A stretch of DNA of 63,619 nt from CAZILM01 sp964625325 (GTDB lineage: Bacteria > Patescibacteriota > Saccharimonadia > Saccharimonadales > CAYVSP01), in the NCBI GenBank assembly GCA_964625325.1, contig CAZVBA010000001.1, positions 1-63,619 on the forward strand, read 5' to 3'. Both the position numbers and the translations under genes were made by a program. Positions 43,369-53,095 of this stretch are shown here, piece by piece; positions within the stretch are counted from its first letter, which is position 1, and each line of letters opens with the position of its first letter. The notes beneath the pieces were generated by a model. That model was not told where the DNA came from. It did not search any database and was given only the letters and a program-made list of their open reading frames with translations.

Positions 43369-45414
43369 CTATTTTAACCTCGCCCGCAAATAATTACCGC
43401 GTATATCACTAAGTTGAGCCATACCAAGATTAGCGGCCCGGGTACCGAGTGAGGCACTAGCTTCGTTATAGCCGCTTGGCGGTTGCGACCCAACATATAT
43501 GTAGGTGTGGCCATCATGCCCCTCGCCACTACCTTTATTGACAATAAGAATATCACCTGGCTGGAGGTCGGCTGTGCTCGAAACCGAATCGACCACATCA
43601 TACAGTTCGGGGTGAGTACGTACGTAGGCTTCCTGGGCAGCCGTGCCGCTGACCGGGTAGTTAGGATCGGCGCCACTCGCCCGCATAACAGTCGCCACAA
43701 ACTGGCCGCAATCAATACCATTTAGGCCTGGGTTGAATTCGGCCAGCGCTTGTTGATACTCGGGCTTCTTCTCTGCTCCATGACTATCATCAGGCCACGA
43801 ATAGAGCAAAGCATGCTGCACAATTGACGAAGCAGATTTGCCCTGGCAATTAGGCTGGCTAGCTGAAGTCTGACTGGCCGCATCACCAGCCAATGGTACG
43901 ACCTGCTCGATAGCAGTAGAGACGGCTTGAGCAAATTGGTCACTGGCGGCTAGGTCCTCATTTGATATCTCACTATATACTTCCGGCACAGCTGAAAGTA
44001 TCGTTTGTACTGGTGTATTGCCGTAGTTCTTGCCATTCCCAAGCAAGCCATCGGCGCCGTAAATATTTTGGAAAGAACGGGCCTGGTAGCCAGAAATATT
44101 AAGGCTCTGCGCTAGCAGTGGAGCTAGAGTTTGGGCGAACTGTTTGCTCGAGGCAATAATTTCCGGATGGACTAACCCGGTTTTAGCATCTATGCGTTGA
44201 CTCGGATCGTTATTAGGGCCTGGAATGCGGACGGACTGCTCATCAGGGTAGCCCAACCAGTTTGAACCATCACGGTTGGTGTGCATCGTAAAGAGTAACG
44301 CAGCGTGCGAGTCATTGGCTCGTTGGGCCCGCTGACTTAGTGATAAAGCTTCATCTTCGCTATTTTTAGTTATAAATACAGTATAGCCCTTAGCCTCCAG
44401 CAAGGTCTTAATTTTACCGGCGGCCGTCCACACATTTGCCATCTCATTGGTATTACTGTTTGGATAATCAGTATCATATAGGCCGGTCTGTGGGTTGCGT
44501 GACTCTGGATCAACACTGTTGGCATGTCCCGGGTCAATGGCGATTACGCTGCTGCCTGTGCTGGCTGCCGGGTTATCGGTTGGCGAACAACCGCACGAAC
44601 TGGAGCCACTACTAAGGCTATTCTTGTCGCCGGCACCTCCACCGAAGCGTAGTTTGCTAATATCGCGAATACCTTCAATTAGTTCGTGAGCAGGTGTACC
44701 AATCTCCAGCGCAGCAATATCCTGATAATTAGAACGGACCTGTTGAACCAAGGTCAAGCGCTGCTGATAATAGGCGTCCTGGTTCGGTGGTGCGGAAGCT
44801 TCGGCCCAGAAATGGTTACCCGGATACTGTTGGTAGTATGCCAAGGCATGCATGAACTGGTCAGCTGTCGTGTTTGGGTCAATAAGTGCGTCGGCCAAGC
44901 GGGATTGATTAGAGCCGACCATGGTTCGGGCGGTTGCTTCAACCCCTGCGTCGAAGGACTTAAACGACTGGACGCCATTAGTAGCATTGTTACCCGCTAA
45001 TAGCTCGGGTGCATTTATGCCAGTGTTGAGCGGATTAAACAGATCATCATTATTAATATCGCCACCCTCACCGTACATAAAAGCTAGCAGCCCAATCACG
45101 TGCTCTTGGCTTACGGCTGAATTTTCAGGTACACCCCGCTTTTGGGCAACGTCTTTCAATGTTTCAATGGCGAATTGCTCTAGGATATATGGTGGTTGCA
45201 AACCACTGTTCCAACTACCACCTCCATTGATCCCAGTATTCGTTTCGCCGCCTGTCACCGAGGGGCAAGTGCTCTCAGCGCAGGGATCGTAGTAAGCTGT
45301 ACCATTATTGATGGAATGGATGTCACAGGCGGTCAGCGGCGCCGCAGTTACGAATGGTGCACCGAGGAGCCAGAAACCACACAACAATAAGAAGAGTAAT
45401 TTTAAGTACTTCAT
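43369..45414 (-). CDS. Secreted peptidoglycan hydrolase with amidase and NlpC/CHAP-like domains
   Basis: A 681-residue protein with a signal peptide (cleavage near PFVTAAPL, residue 25). Residues about 60-235 resemble a lysozyme-like or structural domain (IGLLAFMYGEGGDINN). About 285-500 is an N-acetylmuramoyl-L-alanine amidase (Amidase_3) domain with IAIDPGHANS, the TNEMANVW stretch and the late MHTNRDGS. The C-terminal about 130 residues are an NlpC/P60 or CHAP-like cysteine peptidase (GIDCGQFVATVM, then HDGHTYIYVGS). It fits a VirB1-like wall-opening role. Overlaps the 903-residue protein gene by 4 bases. Confidence 0.82.
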   Translation of the reverse strand: MKYLKLLFLLLCGFWLLGAPFVTAAPLTACDIHSINNGTAYYDPCAESTCPSVTGGETNTGINGGGSWNSGLQPPYILEQFAIETLKDVAQKRGVPENSAVSQEHVIGLLAFMYGEGGDINNDDLFNPLNTGINAPELLAGNNATNGVQSFKSFDAGVEATARTMVGSNQSRLADALIDPNTTADQFMHALAYYQQYPGNHFWAEASAPPNQDAYYQQRLTLVQQVRSNYQDIAALEIGTPAHELIEGIRDISKLRFGGGAGDKNSLSSGSSSCGCSPTDNPAASTGSSVIAIDPGHANSVDPESRNPQTGLYDTDYPNSNTNEMANVWTAAGKIKTLLEAKGYTVFITKNSEDEALSLSQRAQRANDSHAALLFTMHTNRDGSNWLGYPDEQSVRIPGPNNDPSQRIDAKTGLVHPEIIASSKQFAQTLAPLLAQSLNISGYQARSFQNIYGADGLLGNGKNYGNTPVQTILSAVPEVYSEISNEDLAASDQFAQAVSTAIEQVVPLAGDAASQTSASQPNCQGKSASSIVQHALLYSWPDDSHGAEKKPEYQQALAEFNPGLNGIDCGQFVATVMRASGADPNYPVSGTAAQEAYVRTHPELYDVVDSVSSTADLQPGDILIVNKGSGEGHDGHTYIYVGSQPPSGYNEASASLGTRAANLGMAQLSDIRGNYLRARLK

Positions 45415-48122
45415 TGTGTTGATGCGCCCGCGTCTTGGATGTCAGTCAATTGCTGCAAAGTATTGTCATAGCGGTGTTTCAGTCGCCAGCGCAAGACCAT
45501 TTGCGGGCCAAATTCATTATTATCAGCACTCAGATTATTAGTGGCACATAAGCCGGCATCCGGCTTTAGGCTACCGTCGGGATTGCGCTGGATGTCTCCA
45601 CTTGATAGTAGTTCACCCATAGTGGCCGTATAGCACCGACCGTATTTTTGCTCAATAGCTTGGTACGTTTCATCGCTCAATGCCAAACTATTGTCCAACG
45701 GTGCGAAATCAGGCTGTTGCAAAAGAGCCTCTTCTTTATCGGTCCAGCCCCACTGCACAATGTTGTAATCGCCCGCACCCGTACAAGACCGGCTAAGTGC
45801 GTGGACGCGACCGGTTAACAAGCTACCAAACATACTAAAGAGATTGCCAAGCCGCCCGACCATATTAACAAGTGACGACCACCAGTTAGCCGAATCGCCG
45901 CCGAGTACATAGGCGGTTGTAGCGGCGTGTGAAGTTAGAGACATTGGGTTGGATAGGGCGAAGTAGCGCTCACTAAAACTTTTAGACCGGTTGGTCTGTT
46001 GTAGGTAGGCTGTATCTTCTTCATTGGATGCTAGCAAAGCACTGCAGATTAGTGGCCGACCGTAGAGGAATTTACGATTTGTCTCATTGCCATAGAGGTT
46101 TCCGCCCATATCAGCCTGATTAGCTAAGGTTTCATTGGTAGACAAACCGCTGTTATCAAGGTTGGCATGTTTTAGGACGGCGGCTTTGGATAGCTCAGTC
46201 AGGCCAAACGTGCCACCGACCAACAAACCAGTTTTAACCAGAAATTTGCCACCAGCGGTCGCTAAATCTTTGGTAAGATACGAGACAACACCTCTCTCGG
46301 CAAACCTGCTCGATATTTTTTCAGCCACTGTTTTTATCATTTGTGTCACGCCTTCCTTGAGTCCTAGGGCTTCCCCTTCAGACGAACCACCAGACACAAA
46401 GCCGAGCGCCGTCTCGGCAGCGGCTAGCACTATGCCTACGCGCAAATCAGTCAATACACTGCAGCCTTTCTGGGCAATACTGGTGGCCAGGTCTATTTTG
46501 TCATGAGGTATCCACTGCCCCAGGAAAACGTCAAACAAGCTATAGTCGCCGGCGCTTGACGACTGCGGCTGGGCTAACGGATTAATTTCCTTGGCCGAAT
46601 CAACCGTTGCACCGCTGGCACGCCGAATCGGGATAGAATTACTGATCGAGCCGACCTTTCCGTTTAATGAACTGACGGCCGGCGTAGTGGTGTCACCAGC
46701 TTTCTGCTGGTCAGCTGCGCTGCGCAACATGAAGAAATTCTTTTCCAGCGATGTCTCACTATCATCGATGGTGCCGCTCGCTTGGTTTATTGAACCGTCA
46801 TACACCAAACAAAGCGGCACTGCTACGGCATAGACAGCCGAAAGCGTCTTGACACCGGTTTGTAAGGCCGAATCACTCGTTTCATTAATTATTGTCTGGC
46901 CAGTCTTATCGGCAACCCGCGTACCTACACCATCGGCATTTTCACCCGCGACGGGCGGCTTGGCTAACTCGGTATCGGCGGTCTTTTGGCCGGCATCGGC
47001 CGCCTCGCAGACCCCCGATGAGGCGCACCCCCGGGGCGTCTTGGGATGATTTTCTTCCCAGGCTTGCTTCTGTTCTAGATATTCAGCGGAGTCTTCTTTG
47101 AGCCCTGAATAGAGCTTACCTTTCTTCTCCCACCAGAAAAGCCGGATACCTCGTTCAGCCAACTCTTTTTTAAGCACCTGACTACGTACCAGGTTGCTGG
47201 TTCCTTTGTACTCACGTTCAATAATTGAATCAAGCTCGGCCGAAAAACGGATCTTTTCGCGGTAATTTTCTATCGGATGGAAAAAGCGACTGTCGGCTTT
47301 TTCGACAAAGGTGCCTTTGTACTCGACACCGGTAAAAACTTGCCGCTTCCCAGGCAAGAACTTAAAATCTGCGCCATCCTTAAATTGGAGCTTTGTCTCA
47401 GAATTTAAATTGGCAAAGACCTTATTGGGGCGGTAACCGTTAATGGTCTCAATAGCTTTGGCTACCCGGGTTTCACCAAAGCGTTCCTTGAGGGCGGCAA
47501 AGCGGCCCTCCGAAATATCCTCGGTGGCAATGTTTTCTTCGGTGACTGACGAAACGCTTTCGCGGAAGTTGCGAGCTGCGCGGGCCATGTTATAGACGGT
47601 GATATTTTCAGCGAGGTGGACTAATTTAAGCGAAAACAAAAAGAAGAACATGACTGTAATAATAAGGATGGCAACACCACCACCAATACTGCCGAAGAGT
47701 AAACGTCGCCGGTTGAAAGGATTTCGGCTCTGTAGGCGCGTGAGCGCCCGCCTAATGCGGCCATCTCCTTCGGCGCTGGTCGTTCCTTGTTCTTTCTGCT
47801 GTGTGTCGCTGAGGCTATCTAACTTTTCAGCTTCACCGGCATCACCACCCTCTGATCGGGCGGCGTCTGTATTATTTTCATCTTCTTGTAATTCCGCCGG
47901 GCTTGAACTTGTGCGCCTCTTACGACGTTCGGCATCGAGACCGACAACGTTATTGTGGCCACCATCAGCTGCGTCATCACCGTCTTCACCCTCGCCCGTT
48001 TCATCTTCTGAGGAGCCGTCTTCTTCCATGCCCCAGCGCTTGTCGGCCTTTTGTCGGCCGCGCATCCAGCTCTCATCATCCTCCGGGTCTTGGGGGCCTA
48101 ATTGTTGCGCCGTTTGAGCCAT
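45411..48122 (-). CDS. Large multi-domain membrane protein of the T4SS-like locus
   Basis: A 903-residue protein. Residues 1-145 are acidic and Gln/Asp/Glu-rich, probably cytoplasmic. One strong helix is at about 148-172 (FGSIGGGVAILIITVMFFFLF). A soluble part follows, then further hydrophobic segments near 430, 560, 650 and 770, including VGIVLAAAETALGFVSGG and a final WWSSLVNMVGRLGNLFSMF. The Cys-containing C-terminal part may be outside. I do not recognise a family. Its position between VirB4 and the hydrolase suggests a structural T4SS part, perhaps VirB6- or VirB10-like in role. Confidence 0.7.
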   Translation of the reverse strand: MAQTAQQLGPQDPEDDESWMRGRQKADKRWGMEEDGSSEDETGEGEDGDDAADGGHNNVVGLDAERRKRRTSSSPAELQEDENNTDAARSEGGDAGEAEKLDSLSDTQQKEQGTTSAEGDGRIRRALTRLQSRNPFNRRRLLFGSIGGGVAILIITVMFFFLFSLKLVHLAENITVYNMARAARNFRESVSSVTEENIATEDISEGRFAALKERFGETRVAKAIETINGYRPNKVFANLNSETKLQFKDGADFKFLPGKRQVFTGVEYKGTFVEKADSRFFHPIENYREKIRFSAELDSIIEREYKGTSNLVRSQVLKKELAERGIRLFWWEKKGKLYSGLKEDSAEYLEQKQAWEENHPKTPRGCASSGVCEAADAGQKTADTELAKPPVAGENADGVGTRVADKTGQTIINETSDSALQTGVKTLSAVYAVAVPLCLVYDGSINQASGTIDDSETSLEKNFFMLRSAADQQKAGDTTTPAVSSLNGKVGSISNSIPIRRASGATVDSAKEINPLAQPQSSSAGDYSLFDVFLGQWIPHDKIDLATSIAQKGCSVLTDLRVGIVLAAAETALGFVSGGSSEGEALGLKEGVTQMIKTVAEKISSRFAERGVVSYLTKDLATAGGKFLVKTGLLVGGTFGLTELSKAAVLKHANLDNSGLSTNETLANQADMGGNLYGNETNRKFLYGRPLICSALLASNEEDTAYLQQTNRSKSFSERYFALSNPMSLTSHAATTAYVLGGDSANWWSSLVNMVGRLGNLFSMFGSLLTGRVHALSRSCTGAGDYNIVQWGWTDKEEALLQQPDFAPLDNSLALSDETYQAIEQKYGRCYTATMGELLSSGDIQRNPDGSLKPDAGLCATNNLSADNNEFGPQMVLRWRLKHRYDNTLQQLTDIQDAGASTQ

Positions 48123-48133
48123 GTGTTTCTATC

Positions 48134-50050
48134 CTATACGCCCGGCGTCAACCGGTTGGCTAGGTCAATTGTGCCCTGGCCTTGGACTATTTCACCGGCC
48201 TGCTCAAGTTGTTGCAGCTGTGCCGGGTTGGTAGTAATCAGGCCTGTCTCGGTGGGGCTAGCCGTTACTTGGATGTGGACGTGGTTTTGGCCGGCGAAGA
48301 ACAAACCCTGGCCGATTGGAAATTGGCTGAGGCGTTTTCTCTCCTCGCTGGTCAGTTTGAAAACATCCGACAGCACATCAACGGCAGAGGGCGATTGCTT
48401 CAGCAAAATCTGCATACTGGCGTTAGCCACAATCGCCCGGCCCATTCTAGAACCCATAAAGTCTTCAACGTCTTGAGTAATGGTAGTAATACCAAGGTTG
48501 TACTTACGGGCCCGCTTGGCTAGGCTGAACAGGAAGTTGGCCGAATCTTCATACTTCATCAGCTGCCAGGCCTCGTCAACGATTAAGATGCGGCGCTTTT
48601 GGTCGCTCTTAGTCTTATTCCAGATGTAGTTCAGCACGATGTACATGGCGACCGGTCGCAGCTCGTCTTCCAGGTCGCGGATATTGAAAACGACTAGGGG
48701 GTTGTTGATATTGATATTGCTCTGCTGACTGAATATGCCGGCAAAGGTGCCGCTGGTATATTTGCGCAAACGTTGGGCCAGCTGCGGGCCGGTGCCGCCC
48801 ATGTGCAGCAGCGAATCGTATAAGTCAGCAATCGTTGGCGGCGTGCCGTTGTGAGTTAATGGGTCGTTGGTAATACCGGCCTTTGCATAGGTGTCTATAA
48901 GCGCGGCGTCCAGATCGGATTCTTCGACAGGTGTCAGGGCGGGCGCCATTACGGCTGATCCGCCCAACATCTGTGTCTGGGCGCCGCCCATCATTAGCCG
49001 CAGCAGACCATGCAAAGTAATCAAGTTAGAGCGCAGGGCGTTGTCGGCCTCTTCAGTATCGACGACCTGCGGCAAATCAAAGGGATTAATGCGCGTCGCC
49101 GAATTAAGGCTGAGGCGCACATAGGCACCGCCAACGGACTCGGCCATCCGCTCATATTCATTCTCCGGGTCGATGATAAATATTTCGGTGCCGAACATCA
49201 GGCTGCGCAGTGCCTCCAGTTTCACAGTGAAGGACTTACCGGCGCCAGATTTGGCAAACACCACTGAGTTGCCGTTTTCCAGGCTGAAACGGTCAAAGAT
49301 GACCAAGCCGGAGTTGTGCATATTGATGCCATACAATATCCCATTGTCTTGGGTCAGGTCGGCACTGGTGAAAGGAAAGCTGGTACTAAGAGCGCCAGTA
49401 TTCATGTTGCGGCGGATTTGCAATTGGTCGGTAAACTGCGGCACAGTGCTATTAAAACCTTGTTCTTGCTGGGATGTCGCTGGTTTTGAGTAGACCAATT
49501 GCTGGCCGAGGATTGATTCGACCTTATGGGCCACAAACTCCAGTTCATCCATCGAGAAACCATAGATAGTAAAGTACAGGCCGAGGCGGAAAAAGCGCTC
49601 TTCGCCGACTTGCAGCTTGTCGCGCATTTCTTCGGCGTCCATGATGGCGGCTTGTTTGCCAGGGTCGCGGACGCGCCCCTTTTCGGCATCGATTTGCAGG
49701 CCGGCCTCCAGCTGCGTAACTTTCTTGCGCAGGTTTTCCAGCACCACCTGGCTTTCGACCGGGTAAACAAACATCGACAGGTCGATAATCTCATCAAGGT
49801 TGACCATACTGCTCAACCAACCGGTAAAGAGCTGGCGCGGGAAACCGTAGACATAGTAGGTTCGGGCATAGCGGGTGCCGAGCTGGAAGTGGGTGCCTTC
49901 GTAAATCAAAGAACTCGGCGCGATAAAGTCGCGCAGCGCCGTAATGCCTTTTTGGAAAGCGGCTGTAACCTCTTGCTCTTCGCGGGCCCGCTGGGCTTGG
50001 GCGATAGCGACCGGATCCATCGGCGGTTGCTTTTTACCAAATAAAGCCAT
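48134..50050 (-). CDS. virB4: VirB4-like T4SS ATPase
   Basis: A 638-residue secretion ATPase. An N-terminal part of about 230 residues (FIAPSSLIYEGTHFQLG, YVYGFPRQL) precedes the motor domain with Walker A AKSGAGKS (266-273) and Walker B ILIVDEAW (488-495). The later TTITQDVEDFMGS and the end of the HerA/VirB4 fold are present. VirB4 ATPases power pilus assembly and substrate movement. The start overlaps the stop of the previous gene by one base (TAATG). No VirD4 coupling protein or VirB11 is in this window. Confidence 0.9.
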   Translation of the reverse strand: MALFGKKQPPMDPVAIAQAQRAREEQEVTAAFQKGITALRDFIAPSSLIYEGTHFQLGTRYARTYYVYGFPRQLFTGWLSSMVNLDEIIDLSMFVYPVESQVVLENLRKKVTQLEAGLQIDAEKGRVRDPGKQAAIMDAEEMRDKLQVGEERFFRLGLYFTIYGFSMDELEFVAHKVESILGQQLVYSKPATSQQEQGFNSTVPQFTDQLQIRRNMNTGALSTSFPFTSADLTQDNGILYGINMHNSGLVIFDRFSLENGNSVVFAKSGAGKSFTVKLEALRSLMFGTEIFIIDPENEYERMAESVGGAYVRLSLNSATRINPFDLPQVVDTEEADNALRSNLITLHGLLRLMMGGAQTQMLGGSAVMAPALTPVEESDLDAALIDTYAKAGITNDPLTHNGTPPTIADLYDSLLHMGGTGPQLAQRLRKYTSGTFAGIFSQQSNININNPLVVFNIRDLEDELRPVAMYIVLNYIWNKTKSDQKRRILIVDEAWQLMKYEDSANFLFSLAKRARKYNLGITTITQDVEDFMGSRMGRAIVANASMQILLKQSPSAVDVLSDVFKLTSEERKRLSQFPIGQGLFFAGQNHVHIQVTASPTETGLITTNPAQLQQLEQAGEIVQGQGTIDLANRLTPGV

Positions 50051-50928
50051 TAAGGTTTCAGCTCCCTGTCCAGGTTAGGCTGCGGCGCGGTGCCTTGGCC
50101 TTTAGTTACGACCGGCGCTTCTAAATCGTCAAAGTTTTTGAGCTGTTGGCGGGTAGCGGTATCTGGGTTGTAGGTATCGTAGTAAAGTTCAATCAATTCT
50201 TGGGTGTCGAGCGGTAAACCTTGGATACCGGATTGCAATAGTCCGCTTAGAGTGGCCTGTACGCGGTTGCGCAGCTCGTCCTTGGCTTTGGCTAAGTCGG
50301 CTTCGTTGATGACAACGTGTTGCTGTTTATTCTTAAACAAGCCAAATACGCCGGTGAAGAGATTCTTGCTGGCAGTTATGGCCCGCTGAGCGTCCAGTAC
50401 CGGGAAGTAAGGTATGACTACGTAAAACCTTTTAGCCATGATATTGGTTTGGGCCGCCAAAGCGTCAATAAAGGTTATGTAATCCTGCATCATGACAGCC
50501 AGCAGCATGTTGTCGTGCTCGCTGCGGATTTTATCGAGCTTGGCGAGATATGGTTGCAAATCAACCTTTTGCGAACGGATAAAAATCTGGACCGGATAAT
50601 AGAGTGAGTTTAAAAAGCCTTGGTAGCTGTATTCGACGGCTTCGCGTTCCTGGGGGCTCATAAGGTCAAAGTTGATTGACTTGACCATGATAACCGAGCG
50701 GAAAGAGCCGTCGTTCATGATAACGATGCCGTCGCGGATTTCGGCAATCTGCAACGCATTCTGGGTGCTGTTGGGATTAACCGGCATCGGTTGGGCCAGC
50801 GGCGGTCCACTGACATTGCCGACGGTGGCACTAACCGGCGCTGGCCCGGCGGTCGGTTGCGGCCCTTGGGGCGGGGTCCAAGCCGTGGGTGGCGGGGCAT
50901 TAGGTTGTTGGTTTTGTTGCGGATTCAT
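50050..50928 (-). CDS. VirB4 N-terminal-domain-like protein
   Basis: A 292-residue protein with a Pro/Gln-rich N-terminal 60 residues. It then carries a domain (VIMNDGSFRSVIMVKSINFDLMSPQEREAVEYSYQGFLNSL) that resembles the N-terminal CagE/TrbE/VirB4 or TraC-like domain. It lacks ATPase motifs. In Gram-positive conjugation systems a comparable protein is encoded just before VirB4. The start at 50928 gives the Pro-rich MNPQQNQQ beginning; a TTG at 50955 is an alternative. The SD is weak and distant. Confidence 0.72.
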   Translation of the reverse strand: MNPQQNQQPNAPPPTAWTPPQGPQPTAGPAPVSATVGNVSGPPLAQPMPVNPNSTQNALQIAEIRDGIVIMNDGSFRSVIMVKSINFDLMSPQEREAVEYSYQGFLNSLYYPVQIFIRSQKVDLQPYLAKLDKIRSEHDNMLLAVMMQDYITFIDALAAQTNIMAKRFYVVIPYFPVLDAQRAITASKNLFTGVFGLFKNKQQHVVINEADLAKAKDELRNRVQATLSGLLQSGIQGLPLDTQELIELYYDTYNPDTATRQQLKNFDDLEAPVVTKGQGTAPQPNLDRELKP

Positions 50929-51022
50929 TAACGAATATCCACCCTCAAGTAGCAATTAGTAAGTAGGACGTCATCACAAGACCCTCTTATTATACTGGTT
51001 ATTTTTATTCTAGTCAGGCTTT

Positions 51023-52066
51023 TTAGCGAAGCGGTACGACGACTTCATCGGGCGGTTCCGGACCACGTTTTTTATGGGCCTGCCGGGCGATGGTGGCCAC
51101 GTCTAAATCGTCATTACTAGCCAGTTCTAGCAGGGCCGGATCGGAGGTAGGTGCTGTAGGCGCTTGGTCCGCTGGCGCCGCCGGTGTCGGCTGAGCTGCG
51201 CCAGCCGGATCAATAACCTTCATGTGCCCGTAGGCCACCTCTGGCTTGTCAGGGTGGAGTTGGGCCAACAAAGCTCGCTCGTCTTGTTGAGAAATTGGTG
51301 GGGCTACTGGTTGGCTAAGGCCAGCGTTTGATGGCGCCACTTGCTGCTGAGTAAACCAGAGGTCTTGGGGAGCCGGTAAGCTTGTTGGCGGCGTGACCGC
51401 CGGTTGCTGCCCCATATCCTTAACTTTTTGTATTAGTTGCTGACGGTGCTGTTTAGTAGAGGCGCCAATCATTTGGTCTAAGTGTTGGGCGACCGGATTG
51501 CTTTGAGGGTCCATCATATCATCGGCGGCGCCGACGTCTATGGCTGGTACCTCTTGCGGTAAGGTCGCCAGGTCAATCAGGCGGTCGGAAGTCGGGTCGG
51601 GCATAACATAGCTCGGTTGAGCCGACAGATTTATGTTGACGTTTTTAATCGCCCAGCCGCGGCTATCGATGGTGTCGGCCAGGGCCCTTAGACGGCTCGT
51701 TACTTCGGTTTGCGACAGATCGTTGGTTAGGTGGTGTTCAATCTTTTTGGGAACTGTAATTGTTACTAGTTCTTGAATGCCGTCTTGGTCCCAGATGCGC
51801 TTACGCGGTTTTAAGAAAAAGCGGATTTTAGCCAGCAGCCAGATCTCGGTCGGCTGGTCGCGGCTCCAGGGCCAGGCCAAAAAGCCGGCCGCCACCGCCA
51901 CTGGCAGAAAGAACGCCAGTAAAAAAGCGGCATGCTTAGTGGTCGCAAAGAAGCTCAGATATAAACAAACAGCAGCAATGGCCGCAAAAATAAATTGTTT
52001 GAGCGTCAGCGGCCCCATTAATTTATCTTCGGCCTCAATGTCTTGGAGAACTTTGTAAGTCGCCAC
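51023..52066 (-). CDS. PrgI-family T4SS membrane protein
   Basis: A 347-residue protein whose first 95 residues match PrgI: YKVLQDIEAEDKLMGPLTLKQF, two helices (about 25-44 and 48-68) and WLLAKIRFFLKPRKRIWDQDG. A Pro/Gln-rich, mostly disordered tail of about 250 residues follows, probably cytoplasmic. PrgI is a VirB3-like part of Gram-positive conjugation systems and sits next to VirB4. The start is GTG; a TACACT hexamer (52074-52079) ends seven bases before it. Confidence 0.82.
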   Translation of the reverse strand: MATYKVLQDIEAEDKLMGPLTLKQFIFAAIAAVCLYLSFFATTKHAAFLLAFFLPVAVAAGFLAWPWSRDQPTEIWLLAKIRFFLKPRKRIWDQDGIQELVTITVPKKIEHHLTNDLSQTEVTSRLRALADTIDSRGWAIKNVNINLSAQPSYVMPDPTSDRLIDLATLPQEVPAIDVGAADDMMDPQSNPVAQHLDQMIGASTKQHRQQLIQKVKDMGQQPAVTPPTSLPAPQDLWFTQQQVAPSNAGLSQPVAPPISQQDERALLAQLHPDKPEVAYGHMKVIDPAGAAQPTPAAPADQAPTAPTSDPALLELASNDDLDVATIARQAHKKRGPEPPDEVVVPLR

Positions 52067-52105
52067 TCCTTACAGTGTAGCAAAAGACGCTTGTGTTATG
52101 AACGA

Positions 52106-53044
52106 CTAAACTGTTTCGGGAGTAGGAGCCGCCGGCATGGCGATCGGGCCGGTAATAGGTTCTGCTGGAAGATCTGTAATTTCAACGGTTGGACGGAAGG
52201 CGCCACCGCGATGGTTGGCCGGCGACGTATTGAATTTATAGTGTTGGCCCTGCGGGGCTACAAGGTAGGGATTATGGACGACCGGCTCACTCATGGCGCG
52301 GGGGCACATAGGACCATTATCATAATCTTTGAGCAGCCAGGTAAAGGACTTCTTATCAAGCATTTTATCACCCGACTGAATAGACAAGGCGGCGTATTCA
52401 CGTGAGCCCATACCACGGGTATCTATACCGTCGATCATGTAATTCTCCTGCTCAAGAATTGCTTTGGCGCTACCGGCCCACATGCCCCGTTCGGCGGTGC
52501 GTGTAACCAATACTCGCCAGTCGCTATTTTCGCTGGTGGGGGCTGTGCCGGGGGCGATATGGTCAGTAATGGGGCCCCGTTGTCGGCGCAACAGTCTATT
52601 TTTGTTGCGGCCCGCTTTTAGGCCTTGCGCTTCACGGATAGGCTCTCTTACCGGCCAACCGACCTCATCACTAGGCGGTACCAGTACGACACCCATGGTA
52701 CCTGCCAGGTTTGGCTGGGCGTTCTCCAACCTTTCGCTCACCTCTTGCGCTCTCAATAAGCGGTCTATAAGCTCTTCCCGCGTCGGGATGTCAAAACCAC
52801 GTTCGGTCCAGACCTTTTTAAGGTCATTGTATTGTTTCTCAGCTTGCACCAAGCGCTCGGCATTAATTTCCTCGGGTGTTTTCGTCGGTACTTCATCAAC
52901 TACTACATCCGCACTACCGCGGCTCATTAACAGTCTAGCGCCCACCAAGAGGAATTGAGCTTTTTCTTCATTAGTCCAATCAGTTTCACCGATGAGAGCT
53001 GATAAATCTATTTCTGATTCTGATGGCGTTGGTGTTTCGGACAT
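52106..53044 (-). CDS. Soluble hypothetical protein, first gene of the T4SS-like operon
   Basis: A 312-residue soluble protein with no membrane helix. It has a charged helical N-terminal half (EEKAQFLLVGARLLMSRG; a coiled segment near 70-110) and a mixed second half (DWRVLVTRTAERGMWAGSAKAI, MCPRAMSEPVVHNPYLVAP). I recognise no family. It is transcribed first in the minus-strand operon from a good leaderless promoter. It may be a cytoplasmic accessory factor of the secretion system. Confidence 0.65.
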   Translation of the reverse strand: MSETPTPSESEIDLSALIGETDWTNEEKAQFLLVGARLLMSRGSADVVVDEVPTKTPEEINAERLVQAEKQYNDLKKVWTERGFDIPTREELIDRLLRAQEVSERLENAQPNLAGTMGVVLVPPSDEVGWPVREPIREAQGLKAGRNKNRLLRRQRGPITDHIAPGTAPTSENSDWRVLVTRTAERGMWAGSAKAILEQENYMIDGIDTRGMGSREYAALSIQSGDKMLDKKSFTWLLKDYDNGPMCPRAMSEPVVHNPYLVAPQGQHYKFNTSPANHRGGAFRPTVEITDLPAEPITGPIAMPAAPTPETV

Positions 53045-53050
53045 AGTTAT

Positions 53051-53079
53051 ATTCTAGCACAAAAGTGCGTAATAGTCAA
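53051..53079 (-). promoter_or_regulatory. Promoter of the T4SS-like operon (leaderless)
   Basis: Minus-strand TTGACT (53074-53079), a 17-base spacer and TAGAAT (53051-53056), then six bases to the ATG at 53044. The predicted +1 falls on the start codon. Confidence 0.65.
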
Positions 53080-53095
53080 TAAATAAGCGTAAGCT

